Shown here piece after piece: positions 43,857-53,025 of a DNA stretch of 64,000 nucleotides. Source of the stretch: an uncultured Prevotella sp. (GTDB lineage Bacteria; Bacteroidota; Bacteroidia; Bacteroidales; Bacteroidaceae); NCBI GenBank assembly GCA_900315545.1, contig OMZM01000008.1:1-64000 (forward strand), given 5' to 3'. Positions within the stretch are counted from its first letter, which is position 1, and every line of letters starts with the position of its first letter. The notes beneath the pieces are model-generated. The model made no database searches. It was not told the origin of the DNA and was given only the letters and a program-made list of their open reading frames with translations. The position numbers and the translations under genes are program-made.

Positions 43857-45185
43857 ATGAACTGGCAGCAACTCATAACCAACAAGCGACTCGGACAGGA
43901 AACTCGCCATGCTGAACGCTACGACGACCGTTCTGAGTTCAAGCGCGACTACGACCGCCTTATCTTCTCAGCGCCATTCCGCCGTCTGCAAAACAAGACA
44001 CAGGTGTTTCCGCTACCCGGCAGCATTTTCGTACACAACCGACTGACACATTCGCTGGAAGTGGCATCTGTGGGCATGTCGCTCGGCAACGATGTGGCTC
44101 ACGAACTAATAGCCAGGCACGCAGAACTGAAGGGAACGCTTTTCGAGGAGATAGGAACGATAGTGTCGGCGGCATGTCTTGCACACGACTTGGGCAATCC
44201 CCCTTTCGGACATTCGGGCGAGAAAGCAATACAGACCTTCTTCACCGAAGGACAGGGACTGCAGTTGCGTGAGCAAGTGTCAGACGACTTCTGGAACGAC
44301 GTAACCCATTTCGACGGCAATGCCAACGCCTTCCGACTGCTGACACACCGCTTCTGCGGACGCAGGGACGGCGGATTTGTAATGACCTACAGCACTTTGG
44401 CAAGCATCGTGAAATACCCGTTTTCTTCGTCAAACGCAAAGAAAAACAAGTTCGGCTTCTTCAGTACTGAACGCGACAAATATCTCCGCATCGCCAAAGA
44501 GCTCGGCATCCCGCAGATGGCAGGCGAAGAAAACAAGTGGGTGCGCTACCCGCTGGTGTATCTCGTGGAAGCAGCCGACGATATATGCTATGAGATAATG
44601 GACATAGAGGATGCGCACAAACTGAAGATACTCACGTTTGACGAGACAATGCAACTGCTGCTGGCTTTCTTCGACGATGAGCAATGCAGAAACATACTGA
44701 AAAGAATAGACGACGAAGGAATAACCGACGAAAACGAAAAGATTGTCTTCATGCGCGCCAGAGTGATAGGAATATTGGAGCACGAGTGTGTCAGTGTATT
44801 CGTCAACAATGAGGAAGCCATACTCAACGGAACGTTCTCCGGCAGCCTCGTAGACCACATCTCAGACGTGCCATGCCGTGCCTACAGGCACTGTACAGAG
44901 CTGTCGCGCAAGCGAATATACAACAGCAAGCCTGTGCTCGACGTGGAACTGTCGGGTTATAAAATAATGGAAACACTCATGCAGGTTATGGTCAGCGCCG
45001 TCGTGCATCCTGAAAGATACTACTCAAAGCAGCTGATACAGAGAGTGTCCAACCAGTATGACATCAACTCCGACAATCTCGAAACCCGTCTGATGGCAGT
45101 AGTAGACTACATAACAGGCATGACCGACATCTATGCGCTTGATGTCTACCAGAAAATCAACGGCATATCGCTGCCCATAATATAA
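43857..45185 (+). CDS. dgt: Deoxyguanosinetriphosphate triphosphohydrolase (dGTPase-like, HD domain)
   Basis: Hydrolyses dNTPs to nucleoside and triphosphate, which affects the dNTP pool. From the ATG at 43857 (MNWQQLITNKRLGQE) the protein is 442 residues. The N-terminal FSAPFRRLQNKTQVFPLP is typical, with metal ligands His65 in RLTHSLEVA and His110-Asp111 in CLAHDLGNPPFGHSGE. A further conserved segment is VEAADDICYEIMDIEDA. It is divergent to murF and stands alone. Substrate preference (dGTP or other dNTP) is not certain from sequence. Confidence 0.93.
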   Translation: MNWQQLITNKRLGQETRHAERYDDRSEFKRDYDRLIFSAPFRRLQNKTQVFPLPGSIFVHNRLTHSLEVASVGMSLGNDVAHELIARHAELKGTLFEEIGTIVSAACLAHDLGNPPFGHSGEKAIQTFFTEGQGLQLREQVSDDFWNDVTHFDGNANAFRLLTHRFCGRRDGGFVMTYSTLASIVKYPFSSSNAKKNKFGFFSTERDKYLRIAKELGIPQMAGEENKWVRYPLVYLVEAADDICYEIMDIEDAHKLKILTFDETMQLLLAFFDDEQCRNILKRIDDEGITDENEKIVFMRARVIGILEHECVSVFVNNEEAILNGTFSGSLVDHISDVPCRAYRHCTELSRKRIYNSKPVLDVELSGYKIMETLMQVMVSAVVHPERYYSKQLIQRVSNQYDINSDNLETRLMAVVDYITGMTDIYALDVYQKINGISLPII

Positions 45186-45310
45186 GCATACCAGGCAGAC
45201 ACGCCATACAAGAACACATAAGCCAACATACGTCTAAACACGCAGGCAAGTAACAGATTATAATTAAATTATAATTTAATACTAAAAAAATATATATTTT
45301 GAGTTATTAA

Positions 45311-45342
45311 TTTGTCAGTTCTGAAAAATATATATAAATTTG
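45311..45342 (+). promoter_or_regulatory. Bacteroidetes-type promoter for the gene at 45417
   Basis: TTTG (45311-45314), a 20-bp spacer, TAAATTTG (45335-45342): an exact match. Predicted start near 45349, leader of about 68 bases. Confidence 0.82.
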
Positions 45343-45416
45343 CCCCGAATTATGGAGATTAGGTAAAGATATACAAACCGACTGAAATATTATTAACAAT
45401 AAAAACCAAATTAGTT

Positions 45417-48400
45417 ATGAAAAAAATCCTTACACTTTTAGTGATTGCTGTTGCAAGTTTCACTATGGGTAATGCACAGCCTACGAAAGGCGTCTACTCA
45501 AAGGCAACACAATCGCTTGCAGGTCAGCTGCCTATGGATAGTAAAGCTGCAGCAGTTACTTCAACGAATTACAATGCACCTATCGCTGCTCAGCCGAAGA
45601 AAGCCCGTTTCAGTGGCGCCGACGGCTTTGTAGACGGCTATGCTTTCATTCCGTTTGACAAGCGCTACAACAGTCTTGTATGGGCAAAGTTCAATACAGG
45701 CGACTTCACAAGCTACAAGAGCATACGCGACTATGGTACTGTTCAGCAAGAGTCAACAGTTTACCAGACAGCTACATTCGTTGGCGACCGCGTATTTGCA
45801 CAGCAGTGTGTATACTATTTCGGCGGTGTCTTCGGCTCAAAGGCATTTGGATGGCTCGACCCAGAGACTACAGAGTTCACACCATGCTTCACATGGACAA
45901 CATTCGAGAACTTGTTCCGCGACATGACATACGACCCTGTATCTGACAAGATATACCTCGTGGACACAGACAACGAGTTTCAGAATGCGGACATCTATGT
46001 CATCGACCCAAACAATCCCACAACTATAACGAAGGCATGTACCGTAAACGCAGGTTTACTCACTCTTTCAGCAGACAACGGATATCTTTATGGTGTAGTT
46101 CCCAACACACTTGGAGCTTCAAATTCACGTCTTGTAAAGATTAACACAAGCTCTATCAACACAGCAAATCAGACATGTGTGTTAGAGGAAATCCGCCCTT
46201 CTGGCATGAACATTGCAATTGCTTACGCCATGGGTGACGGTGCGCCACAAGTTTATTGGCAGAGCATGGAATTTGACAAGACTAATCACCGACTGTGGTG
46301 GATAACATCAGATGCTGGCGGCAGTTCTCTCGCTATTGAAATCAACCACAAGACAGGTGCTATCATCTCAAGAACTCCGTTCACAACCGATCCTCTTATG
46401 ATAGCATTGAGCATCCCTTATCAAACAGCAGAAATAAATACACCTTCTTATGTTTGCAACCTCACAGGTGAAGCAGGTGCTTCGGGTGCGTCTACGGCAA
46501 AGTTTACATGGAAGAACCCAACACAGACTTACATGAAAGAGAACCTGACACAGCTGAACGGTGTTAAGGTATATCGCAACGATGAACTCGTTAAGACAGT
46601 CAACACAACACAGGTTGGCGCAGAAATAACATTCGAGGATACAAACGTACCGACAGGCTACCACAACTATAAGTTCGTTACATACAATGCCGCAGGCGAT
46701 GGTCTTTATAAAGATATGGACTTGTTCGTAGGACGCGATACTCCAGAAGGTGTTATCGACGCGAAGCTTACAGCCGAAGGTGGAAATGCACATGTTACAT
46801 GGTCTGCACCTGTAAAGGGACAGCACGATGGTTGGATTGACGCAGCAACACTTACATATAAGGTTGTTCGTTACCCTGACAATAAGGTTATCGAGACAGC
46901 TACAACATCTACAGACATCGTAGACAACACAATCACTACATGGGGTGGTTACTATTATGAAATCACAGCATCAACATCTGACGGAGAAGGTGCTAAGGTT
47001 CAGACAAACGTTGTTGCTATGGGTCCTGGTATGGGCGTGCCTTATAGCAATGATTTCTCTACACAAAAGAAGTTCAACGAATGGACAGTGTTAGACCACA
47101 ATGATATTGGTGGTGGTTTCTATGGAGATGGTATAAGTTGGGCTTATGACTCATTCAGAGGTCTTGCAAGCTATACAAGCTATGCAACTCTCAATAAGGC
47201 AGAAGACTATCTCATATCACCTAAGTTCAACTTCGAGCCCGGCAAGGAATACCAGATTCGATACAAATATTACACAATCAATTGGGTGGATGAAAACAAG
47301 AATCCTTACAAGGAAGAAATGCAGGTTTACTATGGACAGCAGCCTACGGCAGAGGGAATGACAACCATGCTGAAAGACCTTGGAGAATTCAGCACGGCAT
47401 CTGCAGAATATCTCTATGGCAAGGACATCTTCAAGCCGGAAGCAGGCGAGGGTTATATAGCATTCAAGGCAACTTCTCCCGGTGATAGGAGTATAATCTT
47501 CCTGAGTTCATTCTCTATACGTGAATATAGTGAAAAGGATCTTAGTGTTACAAAGTTCAACGCCTCAAATATTGCAAATGCTACTATTCGCCAAGAGGCA
47601 GGCATAGAAGTAACCAACGAAGGTAAAGCCGCACAGAGCAACTACACCGTTGAGGTGTTCGATGTTAATACGAACGAGGTTCTAGGACAGGCAACAGGTA
47701 TGGATGTTAATCCAGGCGAGAGTGTAAACGTTAAGGTTTCATGGACTCCGAAGGAGGTTGGGACTACAATAATTTCGGCACGCGTGATACTCGATGGAGA
47801 TACATACCCGGAAGATAATGTATGGAAGGAAAATGTAACAGTACAGATTGATGATGCGAATGGAAATCGCTGGTTTTCTGCCAATACAGATGAGAGAAGA
47901 TGGGATGAGAGTGTCAGCGACTACTTGAATAGAGGCTGGAATGGTCCTGTACATCTACACTGGGATAATAGTGTGGTTCAGCAATTGTTCCTCGATTCTG
48001 AAATGCGCTCAGGAGTTTACCTCACTGGTCTGCAGTTCGTATATGATGGTGATGCAAATGGCGACATTGACGGTTTCACGACAGATGTAACAATCAGCAT
48101 CAAGAACACCGACCGTACCACCTTGCAGGCCGATCCAAATGACTTCGGTGGTGCTTTGACAAAAAAGGGTGTTGAGGAAATTGGTGGCTGGACTCAGGTT
48201 TACAGTGGTCCAATAGTATTCGACGGTGCAGGTGAAAACAACCTTTTGACAATCATGTTCGACGATGAATACAAGTATGACGGTGGCAACGTGATTATAA
48301 AGTATGACTATTCAGGATACAATATAGACTTCTCTCCATACTGGCACTTCTATGAGTATAAGTACCAGACAGAAACATACCGCACAACATACAAGAGATG

Positions 48401-48722
48401 GGATGGTTCACCTTCTCTCGGGACCAGCGCAGAAACACATGCTTATACTTATGCAACGCACACACGTTTCGGATATAAGGATAATCCAGAAGTTTCGGTA
48501 AAGAATGCAAAGGTTGCCAACGTTAATATATATCAGTCTGGCGACAATGTAATGCTGACCAACACTTGCGATTGCATTGAAATGTTTAACACCGCAGGTG
48601 CATGCGTAATGGCTGCAAAGAATGTTAACACAGTCAGCACACGCAGCCTGGCTAAGGGCGTTTACACTGTAAAGGCTTATGTTGACGGACAGGTTGTAAC
48701 AAAGAAACTTGTAATTAGATAA
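45417..48722 (+). CDS. Secreted multi-domain adhesin-like protein with T9SS tail
   Basis: An 1101-residue protein with a signal peptide (MKKILTLLVIAVASFTMGNAQ). Residues about 55-340 look like a beta-propeller-type domain (repeated DPETTEFTPCF, DPVSDKIYLVD, SADNGYLYGV segments). Two Fn3-like domains (about 345-545) follow, then a cleaved-adhesin jelly-roll (about 545-705; PYSNDFSTQKKFNEWTVLDHN, DYLISPKFNFEPG), a CARDB-like domain (about 708-815) and a further domain. The tail from about 1030 (NVNIYQSGDNVMLTNTCD then SLAKGVYTVKAYVDGQ and KKLVIR) is a Por-type sorting domain. The Fn3/jelly-roll part resembles the protein at the start of the window. Likely surface-bound; ligand unknown. Confidence 0.85.
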   Translation: MKKILTLLVIAVASFTMGNAQPTKGVYSKATQSLAGQLPMDSKAAAVTSTNYNAPIAAQPKKARFSGADGFVDGYAFIPFDKRYNSLVWAKFNTGDFTSYKSIRDYGTVQQESTVYQTATFVGDRVFAQQCVYYFGGVFGSKAFGWLDPETTEFTPCFTWTTFENLFRDMTYDPVSDKIYLVDTDNEFQNADIYVIDPNNPTTITKACTVNAGLLTLSADNGYLYGVVPNTLGASNSRLVKINTSSINTANQTCVLEEIRPSGMNIAIAYAMGDGAPQVYWQSMEFDKTNHRLWWITSDAGGSSLAIEINHKTGAIISRTPFTTDPLMIALSIPYQTAEINTPSYVCNLTGEAGASGASTAKFTWKNPTQTYMKENLTQLNGVKVYRNDELVKTVNTTQVGAEITFEDTNVPTGYHNYKFVTYNAAGDGLYKDMDLFVGRDTPEGVIDAKLTAEGGNAHVTWSAPVKGQHDGWIDAATLTYKVVRYPDNKVIETATTSTDIVDNTITTWGGYYYEITASTSDGEGAKVQTNVVAMGPGMGVPYSNDFSTQKKFNEWTVLDHNDIGGGFYGDGISWAYDSFRGLASYTSYATLNKAEDYLISPKFNFEPGKEYQIRYKYYTINWVDENKNPYKEEMQVYYGQQPTAEGMTTMLKDLGEFSTASAEYLYGKDIFKPEAGEGYIAFKATSPGDRSIIFLSSFSIREYSEKDLSVTKFNASNIANATIRQEAGIEVTNEGKAAQSNYTVEVFDVNTNEVLGQATGMDVNPGESVNVKVSWTPKEVGTTIISARVILDGDTYPEDNVWKENVTVQIDDANGNRWFSANTDERRWDESVSDYLNRGWNGPVHLHWDNSVVQQLFLDSEMRSGVYLTGLQFVYDGDANGDIDGFTTDVTISIKNTDRTTLQADPNDFGGALTKKGVEEIGGWTQVYSGPIVFDGAGENNLLTIMFDDEYKYDGGNVIIKYDYSGYNIDFSPYWHFYEYKYQTETYRTTYKRWDGSPSLGTSAETHAYTYATHTRFGYKDNPEVSVKNAKVANVNIYQSGDNVMLTNTCDCIEMFNTAGACVMAAKNVNTVSTRSLAKGVYTVKAYVDGQVVTKKLVIR

Positions 48723-48738
48723 TTTTATTTAAGAGATG

Positions 48739-48788
48739 GGAGTGTAGACAATCTGCGTGCAACAGTAAGGTTGTTTACATTCCTTTTT
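48739..48788 (+). terminator. Terminator or attenuator hairpin between cargo genes
   Basis: A 13-bp stem with G-U pairs (48739-48751, GGAGTGTAGACAA, with 48771-48783, TTGTTTACATTCC) is followed by TTTTT. No promoter for the next gene is evident, so some readthrough is likely. Confidence 0.65.
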
Positions 48789-48806
48789 AAAAAAACAACA
48801 CATATT

Positions 48807-49280
48807 ATGAAGAAAATATTGTATTCAGTTGTAATGTCATTCATGCTTGTCATGAATTCTTATGCCCAAGATAATGTAGTTGTCAACAAGAACGATGGTG
48901 GCAGTCAGTCGTTCGATATGAGTACCATCAGGAAGATAACGTTAGGCGACAACTCGTTAACCGTTGTAGCACAGGACGGCAGCGAGACGGCAACAATAAG
49001 CTACGATGAAATAAGAAAGATAACATTTGAACTTGCTGACGGCATCGAGCAAGTTGTTGAGACTGAACAAGGTAAACTGACGCTGCTGAAAGAAGGTAAT
49101 ATTATAAAAATCAAAGGTTTCAACGGCAAAGAAGGACGTCTTGCTATTTATTCGGCTAACGGCACAATGGTAGAGTCTTCTACTTTCTCTGGCGATAATC
49201 TGAGTGTGGGGATAGACAATCTTCCAGACGGATTATACATTCTAAATATTAACGGACAATCAATTAAATTCACAAAGTAA
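48807..49280 (+). CDS. Small secreted protein with T9SS-type tail
   Basis: From the ATG at 48807 the protein is 157 residues; the upstream ATG at 48771 lies in the terminator hairpin. It has a signal peptide (MKKILYSVVMSFMLVMNSYAQ). The mature part has only about 60 residues with an internal echo, SFDMSTIRKITLGDNSLTV and TISYDEIRKITFE. The rest is a Por-type tail (LLKEGNIIKIKGFNGKEGRLAIYSANG, LPDGLYILNINGQSIKF). It is therefore almost a bare sorting domain. It overlaps the next start by one base (TAATG). Confidence 0.82.
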   Translation: MKKILYSVVMSFMLVMNSYAQDNVVVNKNDGGSQSFDMSTIRKITLGDNSLTVVAQDGSETATISYDEIRKITFELADGIEQVVETEQGKLTLLKEGNIIKIKGFNGKEGRLAIYSANGTMVESSTFSGDNLSVGIDNLPDGLYILNINGQSIKFTK

Positions 49281-50578
49281 TGAAAAGATTTGTAATATTT
49301 TGTGCAGTAGTTGTATTTGCAATTGCAACATATGCACAAACACCAAACCGAATATTGGTTGTAGACAAGACAAGGGCATACAAGGGCTTTGCCATCAATC
49401 AGCTCGACAGCATCGTGTTCGAGAGTGTGGTTGGCGAAGTAAAAGCTAACCTTGAGTTTCTCGGTTACGAGAAAAATGCAGAAGGAAAGGACGTAGTTAA
49501 ATGTTCTATTACGCGAACACCAGAATGCTACGGTTTCAAGATTACATGTCAGCCGAAGTCAATCATCGACGCATATACAAGTGATATCTCCCTGATGAAC
49601 TTTGTTGACCGCACAACGGGACAGACATATTATCAGGATTTCACAAATGCTGAGATGACAGGTTTCGATTTTGAGATGCAGGCTAACACATCATACTCGC
49701 TTGTAACAGTGGCTTACGACAGATACGGTGTGGCATGCAGTACATCAAGGGCAGACTTCACAACCCCGGCAGCAGAGATAATAGGCAATCCTACTGTAGT
49801 GTGGGAAGTTTTAGAGACTACGCAGACATCGTTCAAGATGAAGTTCACTCCAAACAGCGACTGCGTAGAGTATTACACATGTCAGTTTGGTGCAGGAGAA
49901 GCAGAGAGCCAGTTCAACATGTTCAGTTCATTTTTTGGATTTGCCAATATGGGCGACATGATAAAGCAGTTCAGCGGCAAGTCTTATGCTACAATACATG
50001 AACAGGAATGGACAAAACTTGTTCCAGCGACAGACTATGAAGTATATATTCTCCCTATCGATGAAAACGGTGAGTATGGCGAAATGGTAATTGCAAGTGT
50101 AACGACAGCTGCACAGGGTGGACACGGAGTAGCAGAAGTGGAAATCACTATCGGTGACTTTGGTGGCGATGCAACTAACGGTTATTGGCAGATGGTTACC
50201 TATACTCCAAATGACCAGGTTTCATTTTTCCGCGATATGATTATTGAGAAGCAGGCTTATGAGGCAGAGGGTGGCGACAGTTATGTTCTGGAATATCTCA
50301 AGAACGATGAAAACCATCAGGGACCTTATGGAAATCAATATTCTACCGACGTGGCTCAGTGGAATGCAACTCCAAATACAGAATACATAGCATTTGCAAT
50401 GGGTCAGAATATTGACGGCGAGTGGGGTACACTTGCTCGCAAGGAATTCAAGACACCTGCATCTGCCGGAGCTCCTGTTAAGGCTAACGTTATCGGTAAG
50501 CGCATGAACAAACCTGCAAAAACAGTCGGAACAGTTCCTTCTGTTGAGAAGAAAGGCGTTAAGCTTGTTCAGCGTTAA
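49280..50578 (+). CDS. Secreted protein of unknown function, translationally coupled to the small T9SS protein
   Basis: A 432-residue protein with a signal peptide (MKRFVIFCAVVVFAIATYAQ). The first about 35 mature residues (ILVVDKTRAYKGFAINQLDSIVFESV) echo the tail-proximal segment of the preceding small protein. Two or three Fn3-like domains follow (LVPATDYEVYILPIDENGEYG is typical of the Fn3 end). It ends EKKGVKLVQR without the G-x-Y-hydrophobic pattern of a Por tail, so the sorting route is unclear. The start shares one base with the upstream stop. No homologous family recognised. Confidence 0.82.
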   Translation: MKRFVIFCAVVVFAIATYAQTPNRILVVDKTRAYKGFAINQLDSIVFESVVGEVKANLEFLGYEKNAEGKDVVKCSITRTPECYGFKITCQPKSIIDAYTSDISLMNFVDRTTGQTYYQDFTNAEMTGFDFEMQANTSYSLVTVAYDRYGVACSTSRADFTTPAAEIIGNPTVVWEVLETTQTSFKMKFTPNSDCVEYYTCQFGAGEAESQFNMFSSFFGFANMGDMIKQFSGKSYATIHEQEWTKLVPATDYEVYILPIDENGEYGEMVIASVTTAAQGGHGVAEVEITIGDFGGDATNGYWQMVTYTPNDQVSFFRDMIIEKQAYEAEGGDSYVLEYLKNDENHQGPYGNQYSTDVAQWNATPNTEYIAFAMGQNIDGEWGTLARKEFKTPASAGAPVKANVIGKRMNKPAKTVGTVPSVEKKGVKLVQR

Positions 50579-50671
50579 CAGCAAAGATAATATGACATTT
50601 TGATATGTTTTGCGTTAATTATTTAAACAAATTGTAATGTAAAATATCGAAAAGTGTTAAACAAGTTTAAT

Positions 50672-50699
50672 AATCGCGCTTTTATAGCGCGATTATTTG
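50672..50699 (+). terminator. Terminator hairpin after the secreted-protein block
   Basis: AATCGCGCT (50672-50680) pairs perfectly with AGCGCGATT (50686-50694) over a 5-nt loop, followed by ATTTG. It lies 94 bases after the last secreted-protein gene. Confidence 0.75.
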
Positions 50700-50727
50700 T
50701 TTATGTAAATAATGTGCATTACCTTTG
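50696..50727 (+). promoter_or_regulatory. Bacteroidetes-type promoter for a small RNA
   Basis: TTTG (50696-50699), a 20-bp spacer, TACCTTTG (50720-50727): an exact match with no protein gene downstream on this strand before the terminator at 50811. Confidence 0.72.
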
Positions 50728-50732
50728 TACTC

Positions 50733-50845
50733 ACTAATAAGGCAAGCGTGCCGAATTAGTCCTAATATGATAATAATAATCAGGTTTGTAGAATCAATTT
50801 AAGTTATAGAAACGTAGCTCTCGTGAGAAAGCTACGTTTTTGTTT
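50733..50845 (+). ncRNA. Candidate small RNA of about 113 nt
   Basis: It is bounded by the promoter at 50696-50727 and the terminator at 50811-50842. The predicted 5' end begins with a hairpin: ACTAAT (50733-50738) with ATTAGT (50755-50760), and GGCA (50741-50744) with TGCC (50749-50752) closing an AGCG loop. About 50 unpaired A/U-rich bases follow before the terminator stem. An 11-codon frame (MIIIIRFVESI, 50767-50802) is present, so a tiny mRNA is the alternative. It does not match a family I can name. Confidence 0.6.
50811..50842 (+). terminator. Terminator of the candidate small RNA
   Basis: AACGTAGCT (50811-50819) pairs with AGCTACGTT (50830-50838), followed by TTTGTTTT. The convergent ackA gene ends at 50931. 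Confidence 0.8.
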
Positions 50846-50930
50846 TAATAGTTTTATTATGACTGCAACCTGTTGCACATGGCAATTGGTTTTCCTATGT
50901 TTTATTACTGTATTTTTGTTTGTTGTAAGA

Positions 50931-52136
50931 TTATTTCATGTTGGTTACGAGCGACATGGTGTCTGATGCAATCATCAGTTCCTCGTCTGTTGGAATCAGC
51001 ACTATCTTCACTTTGCTTTCCGGCATTGAGAGTACAGCCTCTTCAGCCCTGATTTTGCTGTTTTTCTCCACATCCATTTCCACGCCCATGTATTCCATGT
51101 CTGTGCACACCAGTTCGCGTACGATGTCCTGGTTTTCGCCTACGCCGGCAGTAAAGACTATAATGTCGCATCCTCCCATAGCAGCCGCGTATGCACCAAC
51201 ATATTTCTTTATGCAGTAGGTGTACATGCTTATTGCGAGTTTAGCCCTTTCATTTCCATTTTCGGCAGCCTCTCTCACTTCGCGCATGTCCGACGATATG
51301 CCTGAGATGCCGAGCATTCCGCTTTTTTTATTGAGCAAATCCGACAATTCATCGGCACTCAGTCCGAGTTTTTTCTGCAAGTAGACGAGTGCTCCGGCGT
51401 CTACGTTTCCAGAGCGAGTGCCCATCATTATTCCTTCCAGCGGAGTCAGTCCCATCGACGTGTCTATGCACTTGCCGTTCTTTATGGCAGCCACAGAGCC
51501 ACCATTGCCTATGTGGCATGTTATGATGCGTTGCTTTTCGTAGTCCAGTCCCAGATATTCGCATGCCCGTGCCGACACGTATCTGTGGCTTGTTCCGTGA
51601 AATCCATATCTTCGTATGCCGTATTTCTCATACAGTTCGTATGGCAGTGCGTACATAAATGCGTGTTTAGGCATTGTCTGGTGGAAGGCAGTGTCGAACA
51701 CACCCACCTGCGGCATGTTCGGCATAAGGCTTCTTACTGCGTTCACTCCTTTCAGGTTTGCAGGATTATGCAGTGGTGCGAGGTCTATACACTCTTCGTA
51801 TGCCTTTATCACCTCGTCGTCAATCACTACGCTGTGTGCAAATTTCTCGCCTGCATGCACCATTCTGTGCCCTACGGCATCTATCTCTTCGAGTGATTTT
51901 ATAGCGCCGATAGCTTTGTCGGTAAGTAGGCTGAATATCAGTTTCACGCCTTCGGTATGCTCCGGAATGTCGTGTTCTATCGTTCGTTTCTCTCCGTTAG
52001 GCAATTTAACCTTCACGAATGCGCCTTCCATGCCCACTCGTTCTATTCCTCCCTGTGCCATTACGGAACGGTCGTCCATGTCGTAGAGGGCATACTTTAT
52101 TGACGATGAGCCGCAGTTTAGTACCAATATTTTCAT
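50931..52136 (-). CDS. ackA: Acetate kinase
   Basis: Interconverts acetyl phosphate and acetate with ATP formation. The 401-residue ASKHA-fold protein begins MKILVLNCGSSSIKYALYD. It shows FDTAFHQTMP, RYGFHGTSHRYVS, THIGNGGSVAAI in the form CHIGNGGSVAAIKNG, and MGLTPLEGIMMGTRSGNVD. The active-site histidine and arginine segments are present. Phosphotransacetylase, often adjacent in Bacteroidales, is not in the window. It lies 91 bases after cdaA on the same strand and may belong to the folP-cdaA transcript. Confidence 0.96.
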   Translation of the reverse strand: MKILVLNCGSSSIKYALYDMDDRSVMAQGGIERVGMEGAFVKVKLPNGEKRTIEHDIPEHTEGVKLIFSLLTDKAIGAIKSLEEIDAVGHRMVHAGEKFAHSVVIDDEVIKAYEECIDLAPLHNPANLKGVNAVRSLMPNMPQVGVFDTAFHQTMPKHAFMYALPYELYEKYGIRRYGFHGTSHRYVSARACEYLGLDYEKQRIITCHIGNGGSVAAIKNGKCIDTSMGLTPLEGIMMGTRSGNVDAGALVYLQKKLGLSADELSDLLNKKSGMLGISGISSDMREVREAAENGNERAKLAISMYTYCIKKYVGAYAAAMGGCDIIVFTAGVGENQDIVRELVCTDMEYMGVEMDVEKNSKIRAEEAVLSMPESKVKIVLIPTDEELMIASDTMSLVTNMK

Positions 52137-52227
52137 AGTAGCAAAATGTTTGATGTGTATTTTTTATGTAAGTTTAAGTCGAATATGCGTTTTTGTCCGA
52201 TGAAATCACTGATTTTTGTCAGTTTCG

Positions 52228-53010
52228 TCAGTTTTCTCCCAGTTCCTTAGTCAGCAGGCTTTCCAGTTCTTCGGCAGACAGGTTGAGTTGGAAACTGCCC
52301 TGCATGGCAACAGAGATGTATCCCGTTTCCTCCGACACAATTATAGTCAGAGCATCGCTTTCCTGCGACATTCCCATTGCGGCGCGGTGTCTCAGTCCGA
52401 GCGCCTTCGGTATGTTGGTGTCGTGAGATACCGGCAGGATACATCCGGCAGCAACGATGCGCTTCTTTTGTATAACCATTGCGCCGTCGTGCAGCGGTGA
52501 ATTCTTGAAAAATATGTTCTCTATGAGTCGCTGGTTGATGTTGGAATCGATGATTTCACCGGACTTTATTATGTCGTCGAGCGGTGTCTTGCGTTCTATT
52601 ACGATAAGTGCGCCCACCTTACCCTTAGCCATGTTCATGCACGCCATGACTATAGGCATGATGTTTTTCTTGTCAGCGTCTTTCTTGTTGTGGCTGTTTG
52701 TAAACCATTTGAACAGTTTGTTTACTCGCTGGTGCGTACCCAGTGAATAGAGAAATTTCCTTATTTCGTCCTGGAAGAGTACTATAAGTGCGATGACGCC
52801 ATAGCTCACGAACTTGTCGAGTATTGCTCCGAGCAGTTTCATTTCCAGTATCTGGCTGACGATGAGCCATAGAATGAGGAATATAATGATGCCCGTGAAC
52901 ACGTTTATCGAGCGCGACTTCTTCATCAGTCGGTAGATGTAGAAAAGCATTGTGGCTACAAGGAAGATGTCGATGAAATCTTTAATTCCAAAGTTTAAGA
53001 ATGTAATCAT
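52228..53010 (-). CDS. cdaA: Membrane diadenylate cyclase (c-di-AMP synthase, CdaA type)
   Basis: Makes c-di-AMP from two ATP. The 260-residue protein has three N-terminal hydrophobic segments (about 11-29, 36-53, 60-80) and a DisA_N/DAC domain from about 112. The catalytic motifs DGA (175-177, in SPLHDGAMVI) and RHR (207-209, in LGLRHRAAMGMS) are intact. The gene follows folP by 15 bases, so both are probably transcribed from the promoter in front of folP. No phosphodiesterase or c-di-AMP receptor gene was recognised in this window. Confidence 0.95.
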   Translation of the reverse strand: MITFLNFGIKDFIDIFLVATMLFYIYRLMKKSRSINVFTGIIIFLILWLIVSQILEMKLLGAILDKFVSYGVIALIVLFQDEIRKFLYSLGTHQRVNKLFKWFTNSHNKKDADKKNIMPIVMACMNMAKGKVGALIVIERKTPLDDIIKSGEIIDSNINQRLIENIFFKNSPLHDGAMVIQKKRIVAAGCILPVSHDTNIPKALGLRHRAAMGMSQESDALTIIVSEETGYISVAMQGSFQLNLSAEELESLLTKELGEN

Positions 53011-53025
53011 ACTATGTTTTTAGCG

